64,000 nucleotides of DNA, taken from Bacteroidales bacterium UBA5326 (GTDB taxonomy: Bacteria; Bacteroidota; Bacteroidia; Bacteroidales; UBA932). The notes below the pieces were generated by a model, which was not told the DNA's origin, searched no databases, and saw only the letters and a list, made by a program, of their open reading frames with translations. Each line of letters opens with the position of its first letter. The first letter of the stretch is position 1. Of the stretch, positions 9,479 to 17,643 are shown one piece after another. The DNA lies in NCBI GenBank assembly GCA_002408205.1, contig DHQY01000014.1, positions 117,895-181,894 on the forward strand, read 5' to 3'. The position numbers and the translations under genes were made by a program.

Positions 9479-9880
9479 TTATTTTTTGGTCAGAGAATAT
9501 TCTCCGTTAAGAGACTGACCGTCAAAAAGAAGATCGCCATCGTAATAGATAATCAGTTTGGTGTCTGACAGTGAACGGATCTCAACTACATCGCTTACGG
9601 TGGCGCTTCCTACTACAACCCTGATATAAATATAAATACCGTCGAGCGTATAGGTGGGAGTATAAGCAGGAGATGACTCGGGAGCCGTATAGCCCATAGT
9701 TCCGTCTGTTTTAAAAGTCACCGTATACTGGGTATTGGCATCATATGCCCACGTTCCCAGAAGGTCTTCTTTGGTATACTTATCTTTTTCACACGAAGCA
9801 GTTGTAAGCAATAAAAGGGAAACTGCCAATATCCCTGTAAAAAAACGGATTCCTGTTTCTTTTCTCATTTTGGAAAACAT
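9479..9880 (-). CDS. Small lipocalin-like lipoprotein
   Basis: This 133-residue predicted lipoprotein has a signal ending LLLLTTASC followed by EKDKYTKEDLLGTWAY. The LLGTW start, alternating beta pattern and acidic turns suggest a small lipocalin-like barrel of the kind common in Bacteroidetes. It is the last gene of a leftward operon with the EEP hydrolase and BACON-GLUG genes (9-base gap). Function is unknown. Met5 is an alternative start. Confidence 0.6.
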   Translation of the reverse strand: MFSKMRKETGIRFFTGILAVSLLLLTTASCEKDKYTKEDLLGTWAYDANTQYTVTFKTDGTMGYTAPESSPAYTPTYTLDGIYIYIRVVVGSATVSDVVEIRSLSDTKLIIYYDGDLLFDGQSLNGEYSLTKK

Positions 9881-9889
9881 ATTTATATA

Positions 9890-10726
9890 CTAATATTTAA
9901 ATGTTGCGATTGCCGGATAATGATCGGACACGTATGGAACTCCAAAATTTTCGGTAACCGTATGGTAAACAAGCGCTTTGGCTCCTTTATAGAAAATATG
10001 GTCAATGGGTTTGCCCTGGAATGTACCCCATCCGTTATAGGTGGTCAGGCTGTCTGTAAGGGGAGCTTCGGCCCGGGCCTGCAGGAAATGTTCTTTCAGA
10101 GGTTCAAAGAGTTCATCATCAATTGGAGCATTAAAATCACCTGTAATAAATACGCAGGGAACATCTCCGGCAATTTCACCTGTTTTTGAAACCAGCAAAC
10201 GGGCCGATTCTTTACGGGCGATCTTTCCAATATGGTCAAAATGTGTATTAAACACATATAATTCTTTATCGGATTCACGATCCCTCAGATGCACCCAGGT
10301 CACTATGCGCATGCAGGCGGCATCCCATCCAAACGAAGGTTCCTGAGGCGTTTCACTCAGCCAGAAGGTGCCGTCGGCTAACGCCTCGTATTTATCTTTT
10401 AGGAACAATACGGCAGAGTATTCACCGCGAGCCGCTCCGTCCTCCCGTGCCACACCCACTTTTGCATATTCGGGAAGTTGTTCAAGCAGGTAAACAACCT
10501 GTTCGTTAACAGATTCCTGCAACCCAATAATATCCGGAGCCAGAGTGCGAATCATCTCCGGTGAGGCATGCCTGCGTATATTCCAATTGTTTTCACCGTC
10601 ATCCACCAGGGAAAGGCGAATATTATAAGACATCACCCTTATTTCCCTCTGAGCCGAACAAGAGTTGCACAGAACGGCAGCCAGCACAAGCAGTACTATT
10701 CCCGGGAGCAGGAGTGTGTTTTTCAT
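9890..10726 (-). CDS. Endonuclease/exonuclease/phosphatase family hydrolase, exported
   Basis: This 278-residue EEP-fold Mg-dependent phosphohydrolase shows the ordered motifs MSYNIRL, IIGLQE (metal-binding Glu), NTHFDH, ITGDFNAP and the C-terminal SDHYP (catalytic Asp-His). The signal peptide ends near LLCNSCSAQ, so it may be a lipoprotein. Exported members act on phosphodiesters of nucleic acids, sphingolipids or inositol compounds; the substrate cannot be read here. The ATG at 10726 is preferred over an upstream start inside the preceding gene, 19 bases downstream of the BACON-GLUG stop. Confidence 0.85.
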   Translation of the reverse strand: MKNTLLLPGIVLLVLAAVLCNSCSAQREIRVMSYNIRLSLVDDGENNWNIRRHASPEMIRTLAPDIIGLQESVNEQVVYLLEQLPEYAKVGVAREDGAARGEYSAVLFLKDKYEALADGTFWLSETPQEPSFGWDAACMRIVTWVHLRDRESDKELYVFNTHFDHIGKIARKESARLLVSKTGEIAGDVPCVFITGDFNAPIDDELFEPLKEHFLQARAEAPLTDSLTTYNGWGTFQGKPIDHIFYKGAKALVYHTVTENFGVPYVSDHYPAIATFKY

Positions 10727-10745
10727 AATGGATTCGTATTTACGA

Positions 10746-13703
10746 TTAATTGGTACCTCCGTACATGTTGGTATCTGAAGCAACCGCTCCGTTTACCGTT
10801 CCGGTATGGGTGCATGTTTCGTCAACCGTTCCTGAATGAAAAAATCCGCAGAAACCGCCAACATAACAGTATTTATTTGTATCATTTTCGTCCCGAGTCA
10901 CATAGCCGATCACGGTACCCGCATTGGAGCAACCGGTCAGTTTTCCTGCACTGCTGGTATTTTCCGATGTCGTATAACCTAACACGCCACCCACAAATTT
11001 ATAGGTCCCCGTCTGACATATACGGGTGACCGATCCTGTGTTGGCACAGTTGGTGATATTTCCCTTTTTATTATAGGCACAAACTCCGCCAATGGCAAAG
11101 AAACTGTCGCTGGCTTCAGATGCAGTCCCGGCAATAGCTCCGGAATTGTTGCTTTCGGTTATTGCCCCGCCATGATTAGCTGCCACTACTCCGCCTACAT
11201 AAGTAGATCCGGTAATATTTCCCGTATTGGTGCAGCTTTGTACTGTCCCCCCTCCTGTATTGGAGCCTGCTATCCCGGCGGCATTACTGGTGCCCTCAAC
11301 AGTGGCGCTATTGGAACAATCATATATCCTTTCCGTACTTGAAGAGGCAAATCTTGCCACCACTCCGGCCGCGGAGAACCCGGAAACAGGACCTTCATTC
11401 ACACATCCTGTCATCCCGGTTTCGGAAACCGCAGCAATGCCTCCGCTTACGGTTATATCTTCAATGGTAACATCCTCGAAACCGGACACATCGCTTTCGT
11501 CACCGTTTGTTTCGTTCATTGGGGTCTGAACGGCACCGGTATTTTTACTGTCCGAGATCCGTCCCATGGAATATCCGACAATACCGCCGGCATAAAGTAC
11601 CGACTTTACGGCAGCACCGTTCTCAGCATCTGAAATGGAACTGTTCGATGCAGTAACCGATCCGCAAATACCTCCTGCTATTCCGCCGGTAGCCTCAACG
11701 GTCCAACCGGACTCATTCACACAGCTTTCCGAAATAATGGCCCCCGATGTAAGCCGGCCACAGATTCCTCCTACCCCGGTATAACCGGTAACATTGGCAT
11801 TGTTTGTTGATCCTTTAATATATATGCCCGTTCCCGAGGCAAAACCACAAACGCCACCCACGGCCGAAACACCCGATACAGGAGCTGTATTGGTACAATT
11901 ACGAATCACAAAGAATGGCCCGTTTACATAACCCATATGGCCGCATATTCCGCCAACGGAAAAAGGTCCGCTGACCTCACCGGAATTGGAACAGTCAGTC
12001 ATATCCGAATCGTCGGAATAACCTGTGATCCCTCCTATCCAACTGGATGACTCCGCTTCGGTCCCGGACGAAATTACTGTACCCCGGTTCGTGCAGTTGC
12101 CTATAAAGCACGATTTATACTGTTTTCCGCAGATCCCTCCCATTTCGGATTTTGCGGATATACGTCCTGAATTAATACCATTCTGAATATAAGAATATTG
12201 CAAAGAAGATCCACACAGGCCTCCGACCGAAGAGGTCCCGGAGATCTGCGCGGAATTGTTGCATTGGGTTATATAGGCATTATCATACATTTCGCCGCTT
12301 ATGCCGCCCACCTTCTGTGTGCCCTGTACGCGGCCGTAGTTATCTGATTTAGTAATCCCGCATTTCAAAAGGACTTGTCCGCATATCCCGCCGGTTAATG
12401 TAGTTCCTTTGATTAAAGCAGATGAAGTATTCTGACAGGAGGTAATAAAACTTCCGGTACTTTTTCCCGCAATGCCACCGGTAGAAGAATTTCCCGTGAT
12501 GTTACCCGAGTTACTGCATCCGCTCAAAGTTGTTGGATTGCTTTCAGTAGAACTCTTAACCAGGTTTCCGGCTATTCCGCCTGTAAACACATTATTAGCA
12601 TCGGTAATTTCCACGGTCCCGTTAAAATGGCAATTATCAATAGTACCGCCCATTAAAGTGCCGCAAACACCTCCCGCGGCAAGCGTATAACTGGAACTCC
12701 CTTTTATTTTTATCAGGCATCCGGCATCGAGGATAAGGTTTTTGATAGACGCATCAATCACGCATCCGAATAAACCCGCCGATTTGGACCCGGTACTGGT
12801 CAATTTGAGATTTTTAACAGTATGGTTATTTCCGTTGAAAGTGCCTTTGATGCTGCTGTTTGTAGTGGTATATAACGTCACATTACTCTGAAACCCAATG
12901 GGTGTCCAGTTAGAAACAGTTGACATATCAATGTCTGCAAGCAAATGAATCACACTGTCTTTGTCCATCCATTTATCCAGTTCCCTGAAATAATTTACGT
13001 CGTCACGGAAAGCAATAAGGTCTTCGAGAACAGATATGCCCAGAGGTCTCTGGGTCACCCGGATAACGGCAGATGAATCGGTAATGGTTTTAAACAATAA
13101 CTCAGCTGTCCTGCTACTATTTTGCTTTGAAGTATCGGCGACGAAATGAATGTTAAAAGAACCGGCCACACCGGAAGTTTCTGCAGCCAGCATGGTGCAC
13201 CAGGAAGCTGTAGAACCGACAAAACGCCACTCATTGGTAGAGGTAATATCAAAAGAATAGGTTCCGCCCGAACAGGGAATCTCCATGGCAGCGACAGAAA
13301 GGGTAATAGCATCCGGATCGGGGTCGGGATCGACAGGCCCTTCTCCGGTACCGGCCTGCTCCACCCGGAGGGTCGCTTTTACACTGGCATCGTATTTAGA
13401 TACAATGGAAATATCCTGAACTCTTTGATCCTTCCCCGTATTTTCTGTAAAAGAAAACCGAAGATAAACCGTAGTAACGGACGTATTAACCGATGTAAGG
13501 CTGGATGTCGCCCAATCCGAGGGGATAGAAACATTCCAGCCCGAATTGGAGGAAACAGCCACTGAGAATGTTCCTCCCTCCTTACCAATTTGTAAGGTTT
13601 CCGGATTGCATTTTATGTAATATACTGTTTCTTCTTTCTTACACGAGGCAAACAGAAAAAGAAGTATACAAACGGGGATGATCCCGGCAATTAATCTCTT
13701 CAT
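10746..13703 (-). CDS. BACON and GLUG repeat surface lipoprotein
   Basis: This 985-residue lipoprotein has lipid-anchor Cys21 followed by KKEE, which fits the K-(D/E)2 lipoprotein export signal known from Bacteroides, so surface exposure is likely. Two BACON-type Ig-like domains follow (about 32-113 and 133-222, with GWNVSIPSDW and EWRFVGSTASWC). From about residue 290 to the end run about twenty GLUG repeats (GGICG, GGVCG, GGIAG followed by Asn/Cys-rich turns such as NCTNTAP), which should form a beta-helix. Such proteins are suspected adhesins or glycan/mucin binders. First gene of the operon with the EEP hydrolase and small lipoprotein. Confidence 0.85.
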   Translation of the reverse strand: MKRLIAGIIPVCILLFLFASCKKEETVYYIKCNPETLQIGKEGGTFSVAVSSNSGWNVSIPSDWATSSLTSVNTSVTTVYLRFSFTENTGKDQRVQDISIVSKYDASVKATLRVEQAGTGEGPVDPDPDPDAITLSVAAMEIPCSGGTYSFDITSTNEWRFVGSTASWCTMLAAETSGVAGSFNIHFVADTSKQNSSRTAELLFKTITDSSAVIRVTQRPLGISVLEDLIAFRDDVNYFRELDKWMDKDSVIHLLADIDMSTVSNWTPIGFQSNVTLYTTTNSSIKGTFNGNNHTVKNLKLTSTGSKSAGLFGCVIDASIKNLILDAGCLIKIKGSSSYTLAAGGVCGTLMGGTIDNCHFNGTVEITDANNVFTGGIAGNLVKSSTESNPTTLSGCSNSGNITGNSSTGGIAGKSTGSFITSCQNTSSALIKGTTLTGGICGQVLLKCGITKSDNYGRVQGTQKVGGISGEMYDNAYITQCNNSAQISGTSSVGGLCGSSLQYSYIQNGINSGRISAKSEMGGICGKQYKSCFIGNCTNRGTVISSGTEAESSSWIGGITGYSDDSDMTDCSNSGEVSGPFSVGGICGHMGYVNGPFFVIRNCTNTAPVSGVSAVGGVCGFASGTGIYIKGSTNNANVTGYTGVGGICGRLTSGAIISESCVNESGWTVEATGGIAGGICGSVTASNSSISDAENGAAVKSVLYAGGIVGYSMGRISDSKNTGAVQTPMNETNGDESDVSGFEDVTIEDITVSGGIAAVSETGMTGCVNEGPVSGFSAAGVVARFASSSTERIYDCSNSATVEGTSNAAGIAGSNTGGGTVQSCTNTGNITGSTYVGGVVAANHGGAITESNNSGAIAGTASEASDSFFAIGGVCAYNKKGNITNCANTGSVTRICQTGTYKFVGGVLGYTTSENTSSAGKLTGCSNAGTVIGYVTRDENDTNKYCYVGGFCGFFHSGTVDETCTHTGTVNGAVASDTNMYGGTN

Positions 13704-13753
13704 AGGGTGTGATCCTTATTGTATTCGCAAAGATGCGCAAAAGAACATAAATG

Positions 13754-13785
13754 TTGCGCACAGATGCAAAAAAAACGTATTTTCG
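13754..13785 (+). promoter_or_regulatory. Candidate promoter of the AsmA-like gene
   Basis: TTG (13754-13756), 21 bases, then TATTTTCG (13778-13785, one mismatch to TAnnTTTG). Only five bases separate it from the ATG at 13791, so the leader would be absent or nearly so. The TTG also belongs to a GCGCAA/TTGCGC inverted repeat (13735-13740 and 13754-13759). Confidence 0.4.
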
Positions 13786-13790
13786 CATTT

Positions 13791-16700
13791 ATGAAAACGG
13801 CAGGACGTATCATTCTGTGGACTACATGCACTATCCTTTTTTTGCTTACTGCTCTTTCAATAATTGTGCCTGTTATCCTGTCTCCAAAACGTCTTACACC
13901 AATCATTAACAACTATGCCGGACGGATTCCCGGTGCTGATATCCGGGTTTCCCGGGCCTCGGTAAGTCTTTTCAGGCACTTTCCCCATGCAACCATAGTG
14001 CTCGATTCCGGAGAAGTCATCGTACCGTCGTTCCGTGATATATATCCCGGAGCCGATTCTTTATTTGTTTTCGACAGACTCGAAGCCGCTCTTCTACCCA
14101 TTCCGTTATTGAAAGGATCGGTGAGCATTTCGTATCTTATACTTTCCCATGCCTCTTTAAATCTTTTCAGATCCAGAGACTCCCTGAGCAATTGGAACCT
14201 GTTCAATTCCAATCCCGATGACACATCTTCTATCGATTTCTGGCTGGATATCAAAAAATTACACATAAATGACGGGTCTGAGTTCACCTTCCACAACGCA
14301 GCCGATACGGTGTATTATAATACCCGGATTACGGACATGATGCTAACTGCCCGGCATTTTAGTTCACTTTTTGACACCCGTCTGGAAACCACTTCAAATA
14401 CGCTTGTTGTCGGACAAACTTCTTTTTTTAACGACATCCCCTTTAACGTTTACGGACGCACCGGTTTTGGGATAAAGCCGCAAAAAGGGAATGTCTCTCT
14501 CGATTTTGAGGAATACCTTTTTGATGAATGCCATACAATTCTGGGAAACGTGCCGGTATTCATTGACGGCTTTATGGGTTTGAGGGATGACAGTCTTGAC
14601 CTGAGAGCCCGCTGCCGGGTCGATTCCTGCAACATGAGCGACCTGCTGAACGTGATACCGGGCGACCTTGTTCCTTTGAAAACGGAATTGGTGGCAGATA
14701 TGCCGCTTACACTGGATATAGTTTTAGACGGAGCATATTATTACGGACAGGAAAATATCCCGGCTTTTTCTGCGGCATTGGCTGCCGGATCGGGCACACT
14801 AACTTATCTGCCGGAAGAAGATCTTAGTTTCAGGGGGTTCAATGCCGATATGAGTATATCGTACGATCCCCGGATAAATAATTACGGGTTTATTGCCATC
14901 CGGGATCTGTTTGTTGACAGCCCTGCCGTCACAGCCCGCATTAAAGGAACCGTTGGGTCTCTCTTTGAAGATCCGGTTTTTGATCTTTCAGTGGCCGGAT
15001 TAGTGGTTCTTGACCACCTGCCTCTTAAGGCCACCGGAGATCTCGAACTGGATGTTCAGGCCCGCTGCAAACTCAGCCATCTTGACCTGCTCGGTATTGG
15101 GAACGCTTCGCTGACCGGTTATCTGGCCACACAGGGATTAACTATAAACAGGCCTGCAGACAGTATTTTCTGTATGGCCGGGCCAACCCAGATCAACCTG
15201 GGAATTGACCCCGGTGAGAAGTTATATGCTACAATGGTTTCCGATACGCTTAATGTGTCGTACAAACAGTTGTTCTCGGCCCGACTTTCAGAAACACAGG
15301 TAAGTGCCCAGAGTGTCCCGGGCATGTTTACAAAGGACACGTCCAGGGTACAACCGCTTTCCGGACAGCTTATCAGTCGCAGTCTTATCCTTACTCTGCC
15401 CGATTCGGCAAGCCTGCGCCTGGGTATGTGCAACGCTTCATTCTCTGTAAATCCCCGGGAAATGGAGCCGTCCATACCCGTAATTGACCTTACTCTGGAT
15501 ACACGGAGTATTTCGGGACGTTACGGGGTGCACCGCGCCAGGATAAACCAGGCCGATATCAACCTGGTTCTGACAAAAAACATTCGTAGCCGTACCCGCA
15601 GCTCTGCTAACAGGACTGGGGGCGTAAGGGCCCAACTGGATGACTTCTCGCGTGCCGATATTGACTTTGATCTTGACCGCGATACCAGACGCCTTATCCG
15701 CCAATGGAGCATGGAAGGGCACCTTAAAGCATCACATCTGAGCGTAAGAACACCCTTTTATCCACTGAGGATCGGTTTGCAGGATGTTAACCTTAAATTC
15801 GGACCGGACCGTATTGATATCCTGAACACCAGCGTTTCCTCCGGATATTCGGACCTGCTCCTTAACGGCTACGTTACCAATCTGAGAAGAGTCCTTGCCG
15901 GCAGAGGCAAACTGGGAATGTTCCTGGACCTTCAAAGCGACACACTCGACTGCAATCAGATCATCATGGCAGCCAATGCGGGCAGTGCATTTATGAAAGA
16001 CAGTCTGTTTTTCTCAGAATCAGAGGCAGTCATAGATTCCCTGCTGACTCGTCAGCTTGAAATGCACGATAGCGACAACCAATTGATTATTGTTCCGGGC
16101 AATGTCAATCTGCAGATTGTTCTGGCTGTCTCGAACGCCTATTTCAGGAACCTGAGCATGACCAATCTGCACGGTATGCTACGTGCTGCAGACAGGGTGC
16201 TCCAGATAGACCAGCTCAAAGGACTTTCCAACGCAGGGAACATTACCTTAGATGCATTATACGCCACCCCCGATAAAAACAACATCCGGGTGGGCCTCGA
16301 TATGGAACTGGAAGACATGCGCCTGGAAGAAGTAGTTAAAATGCTGCCTCCCATGGATACTATTTTCCCCATGCTCAAATCCTTTGAAGGCCTGGCCAAC
16401 GTGCAGGTAACCGCCGCCTCGGCCCTGGACACGAACATGAACATTGTCCTTTCTGAGCTGAAGGCGGCCTGTCGTCTTCGCGGAAAAGATCTTGTTCTGC
16501 TGGACGGTGAAACATTTACGGAAATATCACAGAAACTGTTGTTCCGGAAGAAAGCGCGTAACAAAATTGACCGGATTTCCGTAGACATCACCGTGGAGGA
16601 TTCACGCATAGATATCTATCCCTTTATTATGGAAATGGACCGTTACAAAGCGGCCGTAAGCGGAACCCACAAATTAGACATGAATTTTAATTACCATATA

Positions 16701-16895
16701 TCTGTACTCCGTTCCCCCATTCCATTCCGGCTGGGCGTAGATGTTACGGGTACTCTGGATGACTACCGCATAAAGATTGGCAAATGCCTTTATACAAACG
16801 AGAATATTCCCAGTTTTTCCTATAAAATAGACAGTGTCCGTCTGAATCTTCGTGATATCATTACCGGACATTTCACCCAATACAGTTTTGAATAA
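13791..16895 (+). CDS. AsmA-like outer-membrane biogenesis protein
   Basis: This 1034-residue protein has one N-terminal transmembrane helix (about residues 6-32) followed by a large periplasmic beta-rich region. Local features such as FRHFPHATIVLDSG and the C-terminal DMNFNYHISVLRSPIPFRLGVDVTGTLDDYRIKIGK match AsmA/YhdP-like proteins, now regarded as bridge-like lipid carriers between the two membranes. The start at 13791 was chosen because the Lys-containing membrane anchor begins there; an upstream in-frame start would add 24 unlikely residues. It is followed after one base by kdsB, a lipopolysaccharide gene, consistent with an envelope role. Confidence 0.8.
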   Translation: MKTAGRIILWTTCTILFLLTALSIIVPVILSPKRLTPIINNYAGRIPGADIRVSRASVSLFRHFPHATIVLDSGEVIVPSFRDIYPGADSLFVFDRLEAALLPIPLLKGSVSISYLILSHASLNLFRSRDSLSNWNLFNSNPDDTSSIDFWLDIKKLHINDGSEFTFHNAADTVYYNTRITDMMLTARHFSSLFDTRLETTSNTLVVGQTSFFNDIPFNVYGRTGFGIKPQKGNVSLDFEEYLFDECHTILGNVPVFIDGFMGLRDDSLDLRARCRVDSCNMSDLLNVIPGDLVPLKTELVADMPLTLDIVLDGAYYYGQENIPAFSAALAAGSGTLTYLPEEDLSFRGFNADMSISYDPRINNYGFIAIRDLFVDSPAVTARIKGTVGSLFEDPVFDLSVAGLVVLDHLPLKATGDLELDVQARCKLSHLDLLGIGNASLTGYLATQGLTINRPADSIFCMAGPTQINLGIDPGEKLYATMVSDTLNVSYKQLFSARLSETQVSAQSVPGMFTKDTSRVQPLSGQLISRSLILTLPDSASLRLGMCNASFSVNPREMEPSIPVIDLTLDTRSISGRYGVHRARINQADINLVLTKNIRSRTRSSANRTGGVRAQLDDFSRADIDFDLDRDTRRLIRQWSMEGHLKASHLSVRTPFYPLRIGLQDVNLKFGPDRIDILNTSVSSGYSDLLLNGYVTNLRRVLAGRGKLGMFLDLQSDTLDCNQIIMAANAGSAFMKDSLFFSESEAVIDSLLTRQLEMHDSDNQLIIVPGNVNLQIVLAVSNAYFRNLSMTNLHGMLRAADRVLQIDQLKGLSNAGNITLDALYATPDKNNIRVGLDMELEDMRLEEVVKMLPPMDTIFPMLKSFEGLANVQVTAASALDTNMNIVLSELKAACRLRGKDLVLLDGETFTEISQKLLFRKKARNKIDRISVDITVEDSRIDIYPFIMEMDRYKAAVSGTHKLDMNFNYHISVLRSPIPFRLGVDVTGTLDDYRIKIGKCLYTNENIPSFSYKIDSVRLNLRDIITGHFTQYSFE

Positions 16896-16896
16896 T

Positions 16897-17643
16897 ATGT
16901 ACACAATTGCCCTGATTCCCGCACGCTACAATTCATCCCGTTTTCCGGGAAAATTAATGCAGATGCTTGAAGATAAAACAGTTATACTGAGCACTTACCA
17001 GGCTGCCGTCAACACGGGTCTCTTCCGTCAGGTAGTAGTTGTAACCGACAGCTCCGAAATCTTCCGGGAGATTGTCTCGCACGGCGGCTCTGCCAGAATG
17101 AGTCTGAAAGAGCATTCCTGCGGCAGCGACAGAATTGCCGAGGCAGCTGCCTTTTACCCCGAGGCCGAACTTATCGTGAACGTTCAGGGGGACGAACCTT
17201 TTATTTCGGCCGCTCCACTTGCCGCCCTCATAGACGCTTTCAAAGGCCCGAAAGGGGAAGACACAGACCTTGCCTCACTTATGTGCCCCATACGGGATAA
17301 GAACCTGATAAACAATCCCAATGTAGTAAAAGTAGTAACAAACCACGACGGATACGCCCTGCTTTTTTCGCGCGCCCCTATTCCATTTATCAGAGATAAC
17401 GAAACAGTGGACGTAACCTTTTACAGGCACATAGGAGTCTACGCATTCAGACGTCCCGCACTGCTCAGGTTTGCGTCGCTGCAGGCGGGCCCGCTGGAAA
17501 AGGCAGAAAAACTGGAAAACCTGCGTTTCCTCGAATACGGCATGAAGATCAAAATGATAGAAGTGTCCCATTTCGGTCCGGGGATTGATGTCCCGGAAGA
17601 ACTGGAGATGGCCCGTGCCATGAAAAAACAAGAAAAAAAATGA
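16897..17643 (+). CDS. kdsB: 3-deoxy-manno-octulosonate cytidylyltransferase
   Basis: This 248-residue cytosolic enzyme activates Kdo as CMP-Kdo for the lipopolysaccharide inner core. The N-terminal IALIPARYNSSRFPGKLM is the nucleotide-binding signature, NVQGDEPFI carries the Mg-binding Asp, and FYRHIGVYAFRR and GIDVPEELE are typical of the family. The length is standard. The ATG at 16897 lies one base after the AsmA-like stop; a longer in-frame start would run into that gene. Its TGA overlaps the ATG of the GH92 gene as ATGA. Confidence 0.95.
   Translation: MYTIALIPARYNSSRFPGKLMQMLEDKTVILSTYQAAVNTGLFRQVVVVTDSSEIFREIVSHGGSARMSLKEHSCGSDRIAEAAAFYPEAELIVNVQGDEPFISAAPLAALIDAFKGPKGEDTDLASLMCPIRDKNLINNPNVVKVVTNHDGYALLFSRAPIPFIRDNETVDVTFYRHIGVYAFRRPALLRFASLQAGPLEKAEKLENLRFLEYGMKIKMIEVSHFGPGIDVPEELEMARAMKKQEKK

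Noticed and set aside
10746..13703. Tandem DNA repeat or CRISPR-like array
   Set aside because: The periodicity is at protein level (GLUG repeats in one open frame); the nucleotide repeats are irregular in length and sequence.
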